Under the pieces are notes generated by a model, which was not told the DNA's origin, did not search any database, and was given only the letters and a program-made list of their open reading frames with translations. Shown here in pieces: positions 62,572 through 64,000 of a stretch of 64,000 bases of DNA (position 1 is the stretch's first letter; the number at the start of each line of letters is the position of its first letter). This DNA comes from RYN-230 sp963841695. GTDB taxonomy: Bacteria > Actinomycetota > Actinomycetes > Streptosporangiales > Streptosporangiaceae. Made by a program: the position numbers and the translations under genes. Location: assembly GCA_963841695.1 (NCBI GenBank), contig CAWJDQ010000015.1, positions 186,001-250,000 on the forward strand, read 5' to 3'.

Positions 62572-64000
62572 ATGCGGGGAGGCCTCACGCCCGGAGACAC
62601 GGCTCCTGGAGCGGCCGCGGCCGGGTCCGGCGCCGCATCGGCCAGTGGCACGTCGGCTGGCGCCGCATCGGCCAGTGGCACGTCGGCCAGCGCGCCGGCG
62701 AGCAGCGCGCCGGCAGGCCCTCCGGCCGCGGGCCGCGGGCAGGCCGGTGCCGCGACGCGCGGCGCTGACCCCGGGCGCCCGGCCCGGCGGGCCTTCACCA
62801 CCCACCCGGCCGCCGGGCAGCTGACCCTCCTGCTCTGCTACCTGGCGGCCGGCGTCGCGGTGACCTGGCCGCGGGCCACCTACATCACGGGCAAGCTGCC
62901 GGAAATGCGGGACTCAGCGGCCTACGTCTGGGGCTTCTGGTGGATGGCCCGGCAGGTGAGCCACCTGGCCAACCCCTGGACCACCAGCCACATGGCCGCC
63001 CCCGCGGGCGTCGCGCTCGGGTACCACACGCTGATGCCGCTGCCGGGCCTGCTGCTGACTCCGGTCACCCTCATCTTTGGCCCCAGCGCCTCGTACAACC
63101 TGCTGGTCATCGTGGTGCCCGGGCTGCTGTGCTACGCGATGTACCGGGCGGCGCGGCTGTGGCTGCCCAGCCAGACCGGCGCGATCGCGGCCGGCGCGTT
63201 CTTCGGCCTGTCGGCGATGCTCGCCCAGGAAGACTGGTACCACGTCAACATCGCCGTGGGCGCGCTGTTCCTCCCGCTGGCCCTCGAGGCCTCGGTGCGG
63301 CTGCGCCGGTCACCGGGCTGGCAGCCAGGCCCTCATCCTGGGCGTGGTGGTAGGCGCGGCCGTGCTCACCGACCCCGAGTCGGCCGTCCTGACCGGCATC
63401 CTGACCGGGCTGGTGCTGCTGCCCTGGCTGCTGCGCCGGCCCACGGTGGCCCGGCTCTGGCCCGTCGCGCTGGGCGCCGTGATCGCCGCGGTGGTGGCCG
63501 CCCCGCAGCTCGCCGCCATGATCCACGAGCAGGCCCAGGGTGGCCTGAAGATCAACACCGGCCTGCTGGGGGTGACCGACAAGCTCTACGGCGTCGGCCT
63601 GCCCGGCATGTTCGCGCCGACCCCGCGGGTGGCGGATTTCGGCCTGACCGGCCTGGCCCAGCCGTTCCTGCACAGCCGGGACAACGAGGGGCTGCCGATG
63701 TTCGGCGTGACCCTGACCGCGCTGGCCCTGTTCGGCCTGGTCGTCGCCTGGCGGCGGCGCCGGGCCTGGCAGCTGGCGCTGCTCTGGCTGGTCTGCGCGG
63801 CCCTGGCCCTGGGCATGTCCCTGTGGGTCGGCAACCGGCAGTTCATCCCCTGGACGCAGGTCTGGAACGGGGTGCACGTCTCGCCGTTCCTGCCGTTCAC
63901 CTGGTTCGTCCGTATCCCGGGCCTGTCCGCGTTCCGCGAGGCGGACCGGCTGGCCATCCTCGGCCTGGTCCCGGCGGCCCTGCTGGCGGGCGCCGCGGTG
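62572..64000 (+). CDS. Membrane glycosyltransferase-like protein, one +1 frameshift, runs off the window
   Basis: From ATG 62572 the product has an Ala/Ser/Gly-rich head with a duplicated 33-base unit, then several transmembrane helices (LTLLLCYLAAGVAVTWPRA, LLVIVVPGLLCYAMYRAA, AIAAGAFFGLSAML), and an extracytoplasmic loop with EMRDSAAYVWGFWWMARQ, the acidic motif of GT39/GT83-like enzymes. After SPGWQ the reading shifts one base (C at 63325, CAG-C-CAG) to QALILGVVVGAAVLTDPESAVLTGIL and further helices, including FREADRLAILGLVPAAL. The gene continues past 64000. The donor is probably a polyprenyl-phosphate sugar. Confidence 0.75.
   Translation, partial: MRGGLTPGDTAPGAAAAGSGAASASGTSAGAASASGTSASAPASSAPAGPPAAGRGQAGAATRGADPGRPARRAFTTHPAAGQLTLLLCYLAAGVAVTWPRATYITGKLPEMRDSAAYVWGFWWMARQVSHLANPWTTSHMAAPAGVALGYHTLMPLPGLLLTPVTLIFGPSASYNLLVIVVPGLLCYAMYRAARLWLPSQTGAIAAGAFFGLSAMLAQEDWYHVNIAVGALFLPLALEASVRLRRSPGWQPGPHPGRGGRRGRAHRPRVGRPDRHPDRAGAAALAAAPAHGGPALARRAGRRDRRGGGRPAARRHDPRAGPGWPEDQHRPAGGDRQALRRRPARHVRADPAGGGFRPDRPGPAVPAQPGQRGAADVRRDPDRAGPVRPGRRLAAAPGLAAGAALAGLRGPGPGHVPVGRQPAVHPLDAGLERGARLAVPAVHLVRPYPGPVRVPRGGPAGHPRPGPGGPAGGRRG

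Overview
The window is high-GC DNA, mostly above 70 percent G+C, and the gene content fits an Actinomycetota chromosome. The markers are a bacterial proteasome activator, a GntR/DUF397 module, a type VII-secretion-style MinD ATPase, an MmpS-like protein, GlxA and STAS/RsbW-like regulators and a Pnkp/Hen1 RNA repair pair. A Streptosporangiales- or Streptomyces-like organism is likely; the sequence alone does not settle the genus.

Layout. 0-13 kb: housekeeping and accessory genes (aldo-keto reductase, tRNA-Ser with a decayed second copy, arylsulfotransferase, DinB, sulfotransferase, GT2, VOC, dienelactone hydrolase, YcaQ-like protein, K+ channel, STAS, carbonic anhydrase, GlxA regulator). 13.1-17.6 kb: a minus-strand polysaccharide locus (processive GT2 synthase, GH26, GH12, UDP-sulfoquinovose-synthase-like epimerase). 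18.1-19.6 kb: an IS66-family transposase. 19.7-21.4 kb: SDR and a GntR/DUF397 module. 22.4-27.1 kb: a second, AT-richer minus-strand locus (polyprenol-phosphate mannose synthase, PMT-like membrane glycosyltransferase, cellulose-synthase-like GT2). 27.4-30.6 kb: metallophosphoesterase, MmpS-like protein, a repeat-rich protein, small proteins. 31.1-44.4 kb: a tightly coupled eight-gene plus-strand operon for an extracellular glycan (two GT2, deacetylase, flippase, polymerase-like membrane protein, ATP-grasp ligase, flavoprotein, FemAB/CelD-like acyltransferase), followed by a beta-helix lipoprotein, a methyltransferase and an epimerase. 44.5-48.6 kb: Hen1 and Pnkp RNA repair. 48.7-64 kb: MgtC, MinD-like ATPase, quinone oxidoreductase, Bpa, prephenate dehydratase, a CopG plus Doc-like/ClpN pair, mannosyltransferase, a STAS-GT2 fusion, arginine deiminase, an RsbW-like kinase and a membrane glycosyltransferase that runs off the window.

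The most striking feature is reading-frame breakage. By matching family motifs across frames I infer about 23 places where a gene gains exactly one base (+1), on both strands, clustered in a few genes: five in the epimerase at 13.1-14.4 kb, three in the IS66 transposase, four in hen1, four in pnkp, and single events elsewhere. At every one the surplus base can be placed at a codon boundary, most often as a codon plus C, and the motifs on both sides stay intact. About five or six -1 shifts also occur, mostly in short G/C runs, where they look like ordinary sequencing errors. The eight-gene operon at 31-41 kb has none. Consensus error, recent decay and +1 recoding cannot be told apart from the sequence alone.
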